Source of the DNA: Burkholderia anthina
Lineage (GTDB): Bacteria; Pseudomonadota; Gammaproteobacteria; Burkholderiales; Burkholderiaceae
Reading direction: 5' to 3'
Length of the DNA: 64,000 nt
Assembly: GCF_902498995.1 (NCBI RefSeq)
Contig: NZ_CABVLY010000001.1
Coordinates: 524,444 to 588,443 of the forward strand
The notes beneath the pieces are model-generated. The model saw only the letters and a list, made by a program, of their open reading frames with translations, had not been told where the DNA came from and searched no databases. Positions 49,025 to 58,112 of this stretch are shown here, piece after piece; the first letter of the stretch is position 1; the number at the start of each line of letters is the position of its first letter. The translations under genes and the position numbers were made by a program.

Positions 49025-49447
49025 ATGAAGGTCCTCGATTTACAGTGCCCGCACGGTCATCGGTTCGAAGGCTGGTTCGCTTCCGCCGATGAGTTCGAAG
49101 CGCAGTTGTCCCGCAAGCTGGTCGAATGCCCGGTGTGCGGGACGACCGAGATCAACCGGATGCCGTCGGCGCCGCGCCTGAACCTGTCTGGCGCGACGCA
49201 GGCCAAGCCGGCCGATCCGCGTGCGCTCCAGGCGCAGGCGATGCGTGCGCTGCGCGAGGTGCTGGAGAAGACCGAGAACGTGGGCGAGCGCTTCGCCGAG
49301 GAAGCGCGGCGCATCCATTACAACGAGGCGCCCGCGCGCAGCATTCGTGGCGTCACGACGCCGGCGGATGCGCAGTCCCTCGCCGAAGAAGGCATCGAAG
49401 TGATGCCGTTGCCGATTCCTGCCGCGCTGAAAGAACCGCTGCAATGA
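49025..49447 (+). CDS. DUF1178 family protein
   Basis: This 140-residue protein has an N-terminal KVLDLQCPHGHRFEGWFAS and a zinc-finger-like ECPVCGT (Cys35, Cys38; Cys8 and His10/12 nearby). The C-terminal half is Ala/Glu-rich with EVLEKTENVGERFAEEARRIHYNE. The function of DUF1178 is unknown. It is often next to acyl-CoA metabolism or Nudix genes, as here. Confidence 0.82.
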   Translation: MKVLDLQCPHGHRFEGWFASADEFEAQLSRKLVECPVCGTTEINRMPSAPRLNLSGATQAKPADPRALQAQAMRALREVLEKTENVGERFAEEARRIHYNEAPARSIRGVTTPADAQSLAEEGIEVMPLPIPAALKEPLQ

Positions 49448-49501
49448 CGTACGCAGCGTGTCCTCGCCGGGCCGGATGGCCGCGGCCAGGAGACACTGCG
49501 C

Positions 49502-50698
49502 ATGGATCTGGATTATTCCCCCGCCGACGACGCATTCCGCGTTGACGTCCGCGCCTGGCTCGAGGCGAATCTGCCTCACGCACTGCGCGCCAAAGTACTC
49601 GATCACAAACGACTCGGCCGCGAGGACTTCGCGAGCTGGCACCGCATTCTCGGCCAGCGCGGCTGGTCCGCGCCTGCCTGGCCGACCGAATACGGCGGCC
49701 CGGGCTGGAACGCGACGCAGCGGCACATCTGGGACGAGGAGTGCGCGCGCATCGGCGCGCCGACCGTGCTGCCGTTCGGCGTGTCGATGGTCGCACCGGT
49801 GCTGATGAAATACGGCAGCGAAGCGCAGAAGCGCCATTACCTGCCGCGCATTCTCGACGGTACCGACTGGTGGTGCCAGGGCTACTCGGAGCCGGGCTCC
49901 GGGTCGGATCTCGCGTCGCTGCGCACGCGTGCCGAGCGCCACGGCGACCACTACGTCGTCAACGGTCAGAAGACCTGGACGACGCTCGGCCAGTATGCCG
50001 ACATGATGTTCTGCCTCGTGCGTACCGACCCGGCGGCGAAGAAGCAGGAGGGCATCTCGTTCCTGCTGATCGACATGAAGACGCCCGGCATCACGGTGCG
50101 CCCGATCATCACGCTCGACGAGGACCACGAGGTCAACGAGGTGTTCTTCGAGGACGTGAAGGTGCCCGTCGAGAACCTCGTCGGCGACGAAAACCGCGGC
50201 TGGACCTACGCGAAGTACCTGCTGGGCCACGAGCGTACCGGCATCGCGCGCGTCGGCGCGTCCAAGCGCGAGCTCGTGTTCCTGAAGCGCGTGGCGTCGA
50301 ACCAGCGCAAGAACGGCAAGCCGTTGCTTGCCGACCCCGTGTTCGCCGCGAAGGTCGCGGCGCTCGAAGTCGAGCTGATGGCGCTCGAGGTGACGGTGCT
50401 GCGCGTCGTGAGCCGCGAGACGAGCGGCAAGGGGCCGGGCCCCGAGGCGTCGATGCTGAAGATCAAGGGTACCGAAGTGCAGCAGGCGCTCACCGAACTG
50501 ATGTTCGAGGCGATCGGTCCGCTTGCCGCACCATTCGACGTGCCGTTCCTCGAAGGCGAGCGTGAGCACGGCATCGCGGGCGACGACGATGCGGCGCCGC
50601 TCGCCGCGTACTACTTCAACTATCGGAAGACCTCGATCTACGGCGGTTCGAACGAGATTCAGAAGAACATCATCGCGCAGATGATTCTGGGGCTGTGA
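49502..50698 (+). CDS. Acyl-CoA dehydrogenase, first of a pair
   Basis: This 398-residue flavoenzyme has an N-terminal helical domain, the FAD-binding middle (WCQGYSEPGSGSDLASL; NGQKTWTTLGQYAD) and the C-terminal helical domain ending SIYGGSNEIQKNIIAQMILGL. In that end motif Gly stands where canonical short/medium-chain enzymes carry the catalytic Glu (YEG), as in FadE-type enzymes that work as unequal pairs and use a base at another site. A second, shorter dehydrogenase gene follows 66 nt on. The substrate is unknown. Confidence 0.87.
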   Translation: MDLDYSPADDAFRVDVRAWLEANLPHALRAKVLDHKRLGREDFASWHRILGQRGWSAPAWPTEYGGPGWNATQRHIWDEECARIGAPTVLPFGVSMVAPVLMKYGSEAQKRHYLPRILDGTDWWCQGYSEPGSGSDLASLRTRAERHGDHYVVNGQKTWTTLGQYADMMFCLVRTDPAAKKQEGISFLLIDMKTPGITVRPIITLDEDHEVNEVFFEDVKVPVENLVGDENRGWTYAKYLLGHERTGIARVGASKRELVFLKRVASNQRKNGKPLLADPVFAAKVAALEVELMALEVTVLRVVSRETSGKGPGPEASMLKIKGTEVQQALTELMFEAIGPLAAPFDVPFLEGEREHGIAGDDDAAPLAAYYFNYRKTSIYGGSNEIQKNIIAQMILGL

Positions 50699-50764
50699 GC
50701 CGGCCGCGACGCATGGGGCGAGAGTCGGGCGCCAAAGCGCCGCTCTGGCCAACAGGAGACAACG

Positions 50765-51898
50765 ATGGATTTCAGCTTTACCGATGAGCAGCAGCAATTC
50801 GCCGACGCGCTGCGTCGTTATCTCGGCGAGCAATACGGGTTCGACGCGCGCCAGGCCATCGTGCGCAGCGACGCGGGCGTGTCGGACACGCAATGGAGCG
50901 CGTTTGCGGAACTCGGGTTGACCGCGTTGCCGGTACCGGACGCGCAAGGCGGATTCGGCGGCGGTCCGGTCGACATGCTGGTCGCGATGCAGGCGCTCGG
51001 CCGCGCACTCGTCGTCGAGCCGTACTGGGCGACGGCGGTCGGCATCGAGGCGCTGCGTGTCGCGGGTTCCGGCACGGGCGACGATGCCGCGTTGCTGGAG
51101 GCCGTCGCGCAGGGGCAGAAGCGGCTGGCGGTCGCATTCCACGAACCGCGGGCGCGCTACGATCTGTACGAACTCGATACGCACGCACATGAACAGGGCG
51201 GCACGTACCGGTTGACCGGCACCAAGTCGGTCGTTCAGCATGGCGCACAGGCGCATGCGTGGATCGTGCCCGCGCGCGTCGATGGCGGCGGCATCGGTCT
51301 GTTCGTCGTCGAGCGCGATGCAGCGGGCGCGCAGGCGATCGACTACCGGACGATCGACGGGCAGCGCGCCGCGACCATCGAACTGAACGAAACGCCGGCG
51401 CGGCTGCTCGCGGGCGGTGCGCGCGATGCGGCCGCACTCGAGCAGATCGCCGACTATGCGACCTTCCTGCTGTGCGCGGAAGCGGTCGGCGCGCTCGACG
51501 AACTGAACCGGGCGACGGTCGAATACACGAAGACGCGCGAGCAGTTCGGCGTACCGATCGCGCGTTTCCAGGCGCTGCAGCACCGGATGGTCGACATGCT
51601 GATCCATGCGGAGCAGGCGCGTTCGCTGACTTACCTGGCCGCGGTGCGTTACGCGGCCGGCGACGCCGATGCACGCCGCAAGGCGGTTTCGGCCGCGAAG
51701 GCACGCGTCGGCGCAGCCGCGCGCTTCGTCGGCCAGCAGGCGGTGCAATTGCACGGCGGCATGGGCGTGACCAACGACGTTGCCGCCGCGCATCTGTTCA
51801 AGCGGCTGTCGATCATCGAAACGACACTGGGCGACACCGATCATCACCTTGCGCGGATTGCGGCACTGCCGGATTTCGCGCAAGCCGACGCGGCATGA
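50765..51898 (+). CDS. Acyl-CoA dehydrogenase, second of a pair
   Basis: This 377-residue acyl-CoA dehydrogenase is diverged. The middle domain is poorly conserved (FAD motif reduced to YRLTGTKSVVQHGAQAHAW), while the C-terminal domain keeps EYTKTREQFGVPIARFQALQHRMVDM and QLHGGMGVTNDVAAAHLFKR. It lacks the YEG catalytic Glu. Adjacent unequal dehydrogenases in actinobacterial steroid and side-chain catabolism form alpha2beta2 complexes; this pair looks the same. AGGAG precedes the start. Confidence 0.85.
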   Translation: MDFSFTDEQQQFADALRRYLGEQYGFDARQAIVRSDAGVSDTQWSAFAELGLTALPVPDAQGGFGGGPVDMLVAMQALGRALVVEPYWATAVGIEALRVAGSGTGDDAALLEAVAQGQKRLAVAFHEPRARYDLYELDTHAHEQGGTYRLTGTKSVVQHGAQAHAWIVPARVDGGGIGLFVVERDAAGAQAIDYRTIDGQRAATIELNETPARLLAGGARDAAALEQIADYATFLLCAEAVGALDELNRATVEYTKTREQFGVPIARFQALQHRMVDMLIHAEQARSLTYLAAVRYAAGDADARRKAVSAAKARVGAAARFVGQQAVQLHGGMGVTNDVAAAHLFKRLSIIETTLGDTDHHLARIAALPDFAQADAA

Positions 51899-51932
51899 CG
51901 GCGACGCGCGAGCGCGCCACAGGAGATATACA

Positions 51933-52394
51933 GTGGGTATCAGTTACGAAGATCTGGCGGTAGGCAGCAACACGGAGATCGGCCGCTACACGTTCGAGGC
52001 CGACGACATCAAGGCGTTCGCGCAACGCTACGATCCGCAGCCGTTCCACCTCGACGAGGAAGCCGGCAAGGCATCGCCGTTCGGCGGACTGGTCGCGAGC
52101 GGCTGGCATACGTGTTCGGTGTTCATGAGCCTGCTCATCAAGAAGCTGGGGCCGGACTCGACCAGCATGGGGTCGCCCGGCATCGACTCGATTCGCTGGC
52201 TCAAACCTGTGCGCGCGGGCGATACGATCACGATGTACCAGAAGATCCACGACAAACGCGTGTCGGCGAGCAAGCCCGATCGCGGCATCGTGTCGACGGA
52301 GTGGGTCGGCATCAACGGCGACGGCGAGACCGTGATCACCGTGCATACCAAGGTGATCTTCGGGTTGCGTCATCCGGAAGGGGCGAACGCATGA
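51933..52394 (+). CDS. MaoC family dehydratase, first
   Basis: This 153-residue hot-dog fold hydratase has an active-site-like YDPQPFHLDEEAGKASPFGGLVASGWHT with Asp and His of the R-specific hydratase motif. The start is GTG after AGGAGA. It likely hydrates enoyl-CoA made by the adjacent dehydrogenases. It overlaps the second MaoC gene by 4 nt. Confidence 0.85.
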   Translation: MGISYEDLAVGSNTEIGRYTFEADDIKAFAQRYDPQPFHLDEEAGKASPFGGLVASGWHTCSVFMSLLIKKLGPDSTSMGSPGIDSIRWLKPVRAGDTITMYQKIHDKRVSASKPDRGIVSTEWVGINGDGETVITVHTKVIFGLRHPEGANA

Positions 52395-52867
52395 CGGACG
52401 TGACATTGCCGTTGATCGCGTCACCCGAGGCGCTGCATGCGCGGGTCGGTGCGGAGCCGCTCGCGAGCGGCTGGGTCGAGATCGACCAGCCGCGCGTGGA
52501 CCGCTTCGCCGACGCAACGGGCGATCACCAGTGGATTCACGTCGATCCCGAGCGCGCACGCAAGGAGTCGCCGTTCGGCGGTCCGATCGCGCACGGGTTC
52601 CTGACGCTGTCGCTGATTCCGGCGCTGATGGTCGACGCGATGCGCTTCGAGCAGAAGATGGGCGTGAACTACGGACTGAATCGCGTGCGGTTCCTGAAGC
52701 CGGTGCCGGTCGGCACACGCGTGCGCGCGTTGTTCGCGGTGAAGGAAACCTCGGAAGCCGCGCAGGGCGGCGTACAGGTGACGTGGTCGGTGTCGGTGCA
52801 GGCAGAGCGCCCCGACGCACCGCTGCTCGTTTGTGCGGCGGAGTTCATCACGCTGCATTACTTCTGA
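52391..52867 (+). CDS. MaoC family dehydratase, second
   Basis: This 158-residue hot-dog protein has FADATGDHQWIHVDPERARKESPFGGPIAHG, again with the Asp/His pair. Two adjacent MaoC genes can form a heteromeric hydratase or act on different chain lengths. The start lies inside the previous stop (ATGA), so they are made together. It is the end of the DUF1178-ACAD-ACAD-MaoC-MaoC operon. Confidence 0.85.
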   Translation: MTDVTLPLIASPEALHARVGAEPLASGWVEIDQPRVDRFADATGDHQWIHVDPERARKESPFGGPIAHGFLTLSLIPALMVDAMRFEQKMGVNYGLNRVRFLKPVPVGTRVRALFAVKETSEAAQGGVQVTWSVSVQAERPDAPLLVCAAEFITLHYF

Positions 52868-52870
52868 CGC

Positions 52871-52900
52871 ACGCAGCGGCATCCACGGATGCCGCTGCGT
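52871..52900. terminator. Hairpin between convergent genes
   Basis: A perfect 12-bp stem (ACGCAGCGGCAT with ATGCCGCTGCGT) with a 6-nt loop lies between the MaoC operon and the convergent glutathione transferase. There is no U-tract on either side. Confidence 0.5.
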
Positions 52901-52918
52901 CGTCCGGCGCATGTTCGT

Positions 52919-53611
52919 TCAGTGCTTCGCGTATTGCGTTGCGCCGAACAGCACCTCGCGCGCCTTGTCGTCCTGCAATGCCTTGCGCAGCGATGCGAGC
53001 ACTTCGACGCCGCGCTGCACGGCCGGTCGCGCGGCGATCGCCTCGTGCCAGCGCTTCACGTTCGGCAGTTCGTCGAGCACGATGCCCTGGTTCTGCCATG
53101 AACGCGTCCACGGGAACGTCGCGATGTCCGCGATCGTATACGCGTCGCCGGCGAGATATTCGGATTCGCCGAGGCGTTTTTCCATGACGTTGTACAGGCG
53201 CTTCGCTTCGTTCGTGTAGCGATTGACCGCATATTCGATCTTCTCCGGCGCGTACAGGCGGAAGTGGTGCGCTTGTCCGAGCATCGGGCCGACGCCGCCC
53301 ATCTGGAACATCAGCCATTCGAGTGTCGCGTAGCGCGCGGCCGGATCGGTCGGCAGGAACTTGCCGGTTTTTTCCGCGAGGTAGACGAGGATCGCGCCCG
53401 ATTCGAACAGCGAGATCGGCTTGCCGCCGGGCCCGTCCGGATCGACGATCGCGGGGATCTTGTTGTTCGGGCTGATTTTCAGGAATTCGGGCTTGAACTG
53501 GTCGCCGGCGCCGATATCGACCGGGTGTGCACGATACGCGAGGCCGGTTTCCTCGAGCATGATGTGTACCTTGTGGCCGTTCGGGGTCGCCCAGCTGTAG
53601 ACGTCGATCAT
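52919..53611 (-). CDS. Glutathione transferase, YfcG/Nu-class-like
   Basis: This 230-residue protein has an N-terminal thioredoxin fold (MIDVYSWATPNGHKVHIMLEE; ISPNNKIPAIVD; LFESGAILVYLAEKTG) and a C-terminal helical domain (GDAYTIADIATFPWTRSW). SWATPNGHKV is typical of the YfcG/YghU disulfide-reductase GSTs, which use glutathione disulfide rather than a catalytic Cys. It has its own upstream region containing tandem palindromes. Confidence 0.85.
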   Translation of the reverse strand: MIDVYSWATPNGHKVHIMLEETGLAYRAHPVDIGAGDQFKPEFLKISPNNKIPAIVDPDGPGGKPISLFESGAILVYLAEKTGKFLPTDPAARYATLEWLMFQMGGVGPMLGQAHHFRLYAPEKIEYAVNRYTNEAKRLYNVMEKRLGESEYLAGDAYTIADIATFPWTRSWQNQGIVLDELPNVKRWHEAIAARPAVQRGVEVLASLRKALQDDKAREVLFGATQYAKH

Positions 53612-53748
53612 CTCAACTCCTTCATGGCATGCGCGAAAACGGCGCCGACGGGGCGCCGCGACAGGCGGTCATTAGAGCATGGATCGACGCGGGCTGCAGA
53701 CGGCGGGAACGTGCGGCTGCGTGGCTGCGCCTGCGTGCCGTTGCGGCA

Positions 53749-53778
53749 GCGTCGACGCTGTTCGAACGGCGTCGACGC
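53749..53778. repeat. Tandem palindromes between crotonase and GST genes
   Basis: Two copies of the perfect palindrome GCGTCGACGC (53749-53758 and 53769-53778) are separated by 10 nt containing TTCGAAC. They may pair to one long hairpin after the crotonase stop or act as tandem operator sites for the downstream GST. Confidence 0.45.
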
Positions 53779-53784
53779 GCCGGA

Positions 53785-54576
53785 TCAGCGTTTGTAGCGA
53801 GGCTGACGCTTCTCGAGAAATGCGGTGATGCCTTCGAACGCGTCCGCATGATGCAGCGATGCGACGAAGTGATCGCGCTCGGTGCCGAGATGCGCTTCGA
53901 GCGGCTGCGCGGTTGCATCGTCGAGCAGCGACTTGATACGCGTGAGTGCGTTCGGCGAGATGCCGGCGAGCGAGTCGGCCCACGCGAGCGCGTCGGACAG
54001 CGCCGCGCCGGGTATGGCGAGGCGATTGACGACGCCGAGCGCATGCAGGCGTTCGGCCGCGACCGGTTTGCCTTCGAACAGGATTTCGGCGGCAAGCGCG
54101 CGCGGCAACGCACGGGCGAGGAACCACGAACCGCCGCCATCGGGCGTGAGGCCGACGCGCGCATACGACATCACGAATTTCGCGTCATGCGCGGCAACGA
54201 TCAAGTCGCAAGCGAGTGCGAGCGAGAAGCCCGCGCCGGCGGCCGCGCCTTCGACCGCCGCGATCACGGGTTTCGTCGATGCGCGGATCGCGCTGATCCA
54301 CGCAGCGAGCTGGTCGATGCTGTCGGCCTGGTAGGACGGATCCTTCGAACGGTTGTCGAGCAGCCGGTTCAGGTTGCCGCCCGCGCAAAAGAAACGATCG
54401 GCCCCCGTGAGCACGACGGCGCGAATCGCGGGATCGCGCTCGGCGGTAGCGAGCGCTTCGACGCCGGCCGCGTACATGTCGGGATGCAGCGCGTTGCGCG
54501 CACCGGGATTGGACAGCGTGAGGACGAGCGTCGATTCGCTCTCGGGCGGACGCGAAGCCAGCAGTTCAGCGCTCAT
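53785..54576 (-). CDS. Enoyl-CoA hydratase/isomerase (crotonase)
   Basis: This 263-residue crotonase-fold protein has oxyanion-hole segments FFCAGGNL (about 70-77) and EGAAAGAGFSLALACD, plus YARVGLTPDGGGSWFLAR, where an Asp/Gly pattern resembles PaaG-type isomerases rather than classical two-Glu hydratases. The substrate is not determinable. The start follows GGAGAC. It lies on the strand opposite the acyl-CoA dehydrogenase cluster. Confidence 0.85.
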   Translation of the reverse strand: MSAELLASRPPESESTLVLTLSNPGARNALHPDMYAAGVEALATAERDPAIRAVVLTGADRFFCAGGNLNRLLDNRSKDPSYQADSIDQLAAWISAIRASTKPVIAAVEGAAAGAGFSLALACDLIVAAHDAKFVMSYARVGLTPDGGGSWFLARALPRALAAEILFEGKPVAAERLHALGVVNRLAIPGAALSDALAWADSLAGISPNALTRIKSLLDDATAQPLEAHLGTERDHFVASLHHADAFEGITAFLEKRQPRYKR

Positions 54577-54672
54577 GCGAGTGTGTCTCCATCGGATGGT
54601 GCGGCTGCGGTGCCGTGCATTGCGCGCGTGCCGGCGCATGCACATGAAGGTGTTGCTGCAGCGGATGCAATG

Positions 54673-54718
54673 TTGTCATGACGGACGCGAAACTGCTTTA
54701 GACTAGCACGAACGTGCT
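54673..54718 (+). promoter_or_regulatory. GST promoter with overlapping palindrome
   Basis: TTGTCA, 18 nt, TTTAGA is followed at once by AGCACG-AA-CGTGCT (54705-54718), a perfect dyad covering the expected transcription start. This is a typical repressor operator position; the regulator is unknown. Confidence 0.45.
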
Positions 54719-54786
54719 TTTCAGCGCGACGCATCCCGATGCGGCCGGTATCGCAGCGGCCGCGCTTCGCAACGAAGGAGACTCCG

Positions 54787-55443
54787 ATGCTACAGCTGTG
54801 CGGTATTCCGTTGTCCAACTACTACAACAAGGTGAAGTTCGTTCTGCTCGAGCACGACATCCCGTTCGAGGAAGTGACATGCGGTCTGCCGATCAGCGAT
54901 CCGGCACTGCTCGTCGATTCGCCGCTCGGCAAGATTCCGTTCGTGAAGACCGAAGAGGGCGCGCTGTTCGAATCGCAGGTGATCGTCGAGTACCTGGCCG
55001 CGCGTTATCCCGAGAAAGCCATTTTCCCGCCGAGCCCGTTTGCCGCCGCAAAGGTGCGTGAGCTCGTCGAGACGCTCGAGCTGTATCTCGAATGGACCGC
55101 GCGCGAGGTCTATACGGAGGCGTTTTTCGGCGGCAAGGTCAGCGACGGCATGAAGGCGCATGTCGAGAAGCGCTTGCCGCGCGCGATCGATGCGTTCAAG
55201 CGGATGGCGCAGTTCTCGCCTTACGTGCTCGGCGATTCGTTCAGCCTCGCCGACATCGCCGCGTCGATTCATCTGCCGGTGATCGGGATGGCGACGAAGG
55301 CGATATACGGCCGCGATTTCCTGGTCGACGCGGGGATCGACTGGAAGGCGCACGCGAAGATGGTCGGCGAGCGGCCGGCCGCGCAGCGCGTGGCGGCCGA
55401 TCGCAAGGCGTATATGGAGGCGATGAACGCCGCGCGTTCGTAG
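54787..55443 (+). CDS. Glutathione S-transferase family protein
   Basis: This 218-residue GST has N-terminal LCGIPLSNYYNKVKFVLLEH (a Ser/Tyr-type start), SPLGKIPFVKTEEGALFESQVIVEYLAARYPE, and the C-terminal GDSFSLADIAASIHLPVIG motif. GAAGGAG precedes the start. It is transcribed alone from a promoter with an operator-like palindrome, suggesting inducible expression; substrate unknown. Confidence 0.87.
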   Translation: MLQLCGIPLSNYYNKVKFVLLEHDIPFEEVTCGLPISDPALLVDSPLGKIPFVKTEEGALFESQVIVEYLAARYPEKAIFPPSPFAAAKVRELVETLELYLEWTAREVYTEAFFGGKVSDGMKAHVEKRLPRAIDAFKRMAQFSPYVLGDSFSLADIAASIHLPVIGMATKAIYGRDFLVDAGIDWKAHAKMVGERPAAQRVAADRKAYMEAMNAARS

Positions 55444-55481
55444 TAAGCGCGGCCCGGGCGCGGCGCGGCGCCGCGCCTGAC

Positions 55482-56654
55482 TTACAGGCGCGCGAGCCGT
55501 TCGAGTGCGGCCGCGAGCGTGCTTTCCTGCTTGGCGAAGCAGAAGCGCACGACGCCCGATTCGTGCGGCGCGTGATAGAACGCCGACACCGGAATCGCGG
55601 CCACGCCGATCTCCGACGTGAGCCACTTCGAGAACTCGGCTTCCGGCAGGTCGCTGATCGCCGAATAGTCGACACACTGGAAGTACGTGCCCGGGCACGG
55701 CAGCAGCTTGAAGCGCGTGCGCTCGAGACCGGCACGGAAGAAGTCGCGCTTCTTCTGGTAGAAGTCGGGCAGCGTCAGGTACGGCGCCGGGTCGCGCAGA
55801 TAGTCGGCGAGCCCGATCTGCATCGGCGTGTTCACCGTGAACACGTTGAACTGATGGACCTTGCGAAACGCCGCGGTCAGTGCGGCAGGCGCCGCGACAT
55901 AGCCGACCTTCCAGCCCGTCACGTGATAGGTCTTCCCGAAGCTCGACACGATGAAGCTGCGCGCGGCCAGTTCCGGGTAGCGCGCGACGCTCTCGTGCCG
56001 TGCGCCGTCGTAGACCATGTGCTCGTAGACCTCGTCCGACAGGATCAGTACGTTGGTGCCGCGCACGATCTCCTCGAGCTTGCGCATGTCGGCCTCGCGC
56101 CACACGGTGCCGGTGGGGTTGTGCGGCGTGTTGATCATGATCATCCGCGTCTTCGGCGTGATCGCGGCGGCGAGCCGATCGAACGGGATCGCATAGTCGG
56201 GCGCTTCGAGCGTGACGAATACCGGTTTGCCGCCCGCGAGTTCGATCGACGGCAGGTAGCTGTCGTAGGTCGGTTCGATGACGATCACTTCGTCGCCCGG
56301 ATGCACGGCGCACAGGATTGCCGTCAGTAGCGCCTGCGTCGCGCCGGCCGTCACCGTGATCTCGGTGGCCGGATCGTAGCGCCGGCCGTACATCTGCGCG
56401 ATCTTGTCCGCGATCGCGTCGCGCAACGGTGCGACCCCTGCCATCGGCGGATACTGGTTGTGGCCGTTGCGCATCGCGGTCGCGACCGCGTCGACGATGC
56501 GCGGATCGCAGTCGAAATCGGGGAAGCCCTGGCCGAGGTTCACGGCGCCTTTCTCGGCGGCGAGCGCGCTCATGACCGTGAAGATCGTCGTGCCGACGTT
56601 CGGCAGGCGCGAGGGGAAAACGGGAGTCGTAGGCATGTCGGAAGGAGCGTTCAT
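55482..56654 (-). CDS. PLP-dependent aminotransferase (methionine aminotransferase-like)
   Basis: This 390-residue fold-type I aminotransferase has NLGQGFPDFDCDPRIVDA, HNQYPPMAGVAPLRDAI, TAGATQALLTAI, INTPHNPTGTVW, SDEVYEHMVYDG and the PLP-lysine block SSFGKTYHVTGWKVGY. The sequence style matches YbdL/kynurenine-type methionine aminotransferases. A GAAGGAG-type site is not evident on the coding strand, and a second Met six codons in is an alternative start. Confidence 0.85.
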   Translation of the reverse strand: MNAPSDMPTTPVFPSRLPNVGTTIFTVMSALAAEKGAVNLGQGFPDFDCDPRIVDAVATAMRNGHNQYPPMAGVAPLRDAIADKIAQMYGRRYDPATEITVTAGATQALLTAILCAVHPGDEVIVIEPTYDSYLPSIELAGGKPVFVTLEAPDYAIPFDRLAAAITPKTRMIMINTPHNPTGTVWREADMRKLEEIVRGTNVLILSDEVYEHMVYDGARHESVARYPELAARSFIVSSFGKTYHVTGWKVGYVAAPAALTAAFRKVHQFNVFTVNTPMQIGLADYLRDPAPYLTLPDFYQKKRDFFRAGLERTRFKLLPCPGTYFQCVDYSAISDLPEAEFSKWLTSEIGVAAIPVSAFYHAPHESGVVRFCFAKQESTLAAALERLARL

Positions 56655-56686
56655 CGATACGGTCGCAATCGGTGGCGCCAGGCGCG

Positions 56687-57184
56687 TCAGGCCGGCGTGG
56701 TGGTGTTGGCCGACGCGGCGTCGAGCGCGCAGGCCTCGGTAAACGGGGCGGGTTGCGCGATCCGGAAGCCGAAGTCGCGCGCGGTGCGCTTTGCGAGCTT
56801 GAGCAGCGCACGATCCTTCGACACGAGCCATTCGGCCTGTGCGGCGCGGGCAAGCTCGAGAAACTTCTGATCGTCGCGATCCTTGCATTTCGGCAGCGGC
56901 GGTGCGTCGGCGTCGACGGGCGGCGGCTCCACGAGGCTCGTCAGGCGGGCGACGGTCGCGAGCGCCGCGGCCTTGTCGATTGCGCGCGACTGGAACTGCG
57001 GATAGTCGAGCACGAGTTCGAGCTCGTTCAGGCAGCGGCCGTCGATCACGGCGGCCAGCGTGCCGCGTTCGAGTGCCGCCCGGATCGGGCGTGTGGCAGG
57101 GTCGTCGAATACGAGTATGTCGATCCAGACGTTCGAGTCGAGTACGACGCGATGTGCGGCGTGTGGGGCGAGGGAGCGGGTCAT
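56687..57184 (-). CDS. PIN domain protein, putative toxin component
   Basis: This 165-residue PIN-fold RNase-like protein of the TIGR00305 group has acidic residues Asp16 (VLDSNVWID), Glu54, Asp104/105 (DRDDQKFLELA) and Asp124 (KDRALL), so the active site looks intact. Such proteins are labelled toxin components, but no antitoxin gene is adjacent: the aminotransferase lies 32 nt downstream and yaaA is divergent. It may be a housekeeping nuclease. Confidence 0.8.
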   Translation of the reverse strand: MTRSLAPHAAHRVVLDSNVWIDILVFDDPATRPIRAALERGTLAAVIDGRCLNELELVLDYPQFQSRAIDKAAALATVARLTSLVEPPPVDADAPPLPKCKDRDDQKFLELARAAQAEWLVSKDRALLKLAKRTARDFGFRIAQPAPFTEACALDAASANTTTPA

Positions 57185-57241
57185 TCGTTACAATCGGTGG
57201 TTTTCGTCTGACCGCAAGGCACGGCGTGCCAGCGAGCCTCT

Positions 57242-58024
57242 ATGATAATCGTTCTCTCTCCAGCCAAATCCCTCGACTACGATACGCCCGCGCACGTGCC
57301 GTCTTACACGAAGCCTGCATTCGTCGACGACGCGTCGGAATTGATCGACGGCCTGCGCAAGCTGTCGCCGCAGGATATCGCGACGCTGATGGATATTTCC
57401 GATCCGCTCGCACGCCTGAACTTCCAGCGCTACGCGGACTGGTCGCCGGTCTTCACGCCGGCCAATGCGAAGCAGGCGGTGCTCGCATTCAATGGCGACG
57501 TGTACGAAGGGTTCGACGCGAAATCGCTGTCGGCCACCGATCTCGACTATGCGCAGCAGCACGTGCGCGTGTTGTCGGGCCTGTACGGGCTGCTGCGTCC
57601 GCTCGACCTGCTGCAGCCGTACCGGCTCGAAATGGGTACCCGTTTCGCGAACGCGCGCGGCAAGGATCTGTATGCGTTCTGGGGCGACCGGATCACGCGC
57701 GCGCTCAACGAACAGCTCGAGACACGCACCGGCGCGGCGCGCGTGCTGATCAACTGTGCGTCGACCGAGTACTTCAAGTCGGTCAAGCCGAAACTGCTGG
57801 CCGCGCCCGTCGTGACGCCGGTATTCGAGGACTGGAAGGGCGGCCGCTACAAGATCATCAGCTTCCACGCGAAGCGCGCACGCGGCCTGATGGCGCGCTA
57901 TATCGTCGAGAATCGCATCGCCGACCCGGCGGCGCTGAAGGATTTCGCGGTGGAAGACTACGCGTTCGATGCAGCCGCATCGAACGATTCGACTTACGTA
58001 TATCGCCGGCGAGTCGGCGAGTGA
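57242..58024 (+). CDS. yaaA: Peroxide stress protein YaaA
   Basis: This 260-residue YaaA/DUF328 protein has [19 protein letters not shown] at the start, [51 protein letters not shown] in the middle (start and end of one block) and [15 protein letters not shown] near the end. In E. coli it lowers free iron and protects DNA and protein during H2O2 stress. A TACAAT at 57189-57194 may be its -10 box. Confidence 0.93.
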   Translation: MIIVLSPAKSLDYDTPAHVPSYTKPAFVDDASELIDGLRKLSPQDIATLMDISDPLARLNFQRYADWSPVFTPANAKQAVLAFNGDVYEGFDAKSLSATDLDYAQQHVRVLSGLYGLLRPLDLLQPYRLEMGTRFANARGKDLYAFWGDRITRALNEQLETRTGAARVLINCASTEYFKSVKPKLLAAPVVTPVFEDWKGGRYKIISFHAKRARGLMARYIVENRIADPAALKDFAVEDYAFDAAASNDSTYVYRRRVGE

Positions 58025-58112
58025 CCCTGCTGGCCGTTCACGAGACGGCCGGTGCATGCATGCGGCCGGGCAGGCGGCAAACAGTCCGTTCCGGCCGCAC
58101 CAGGAGAGATAG

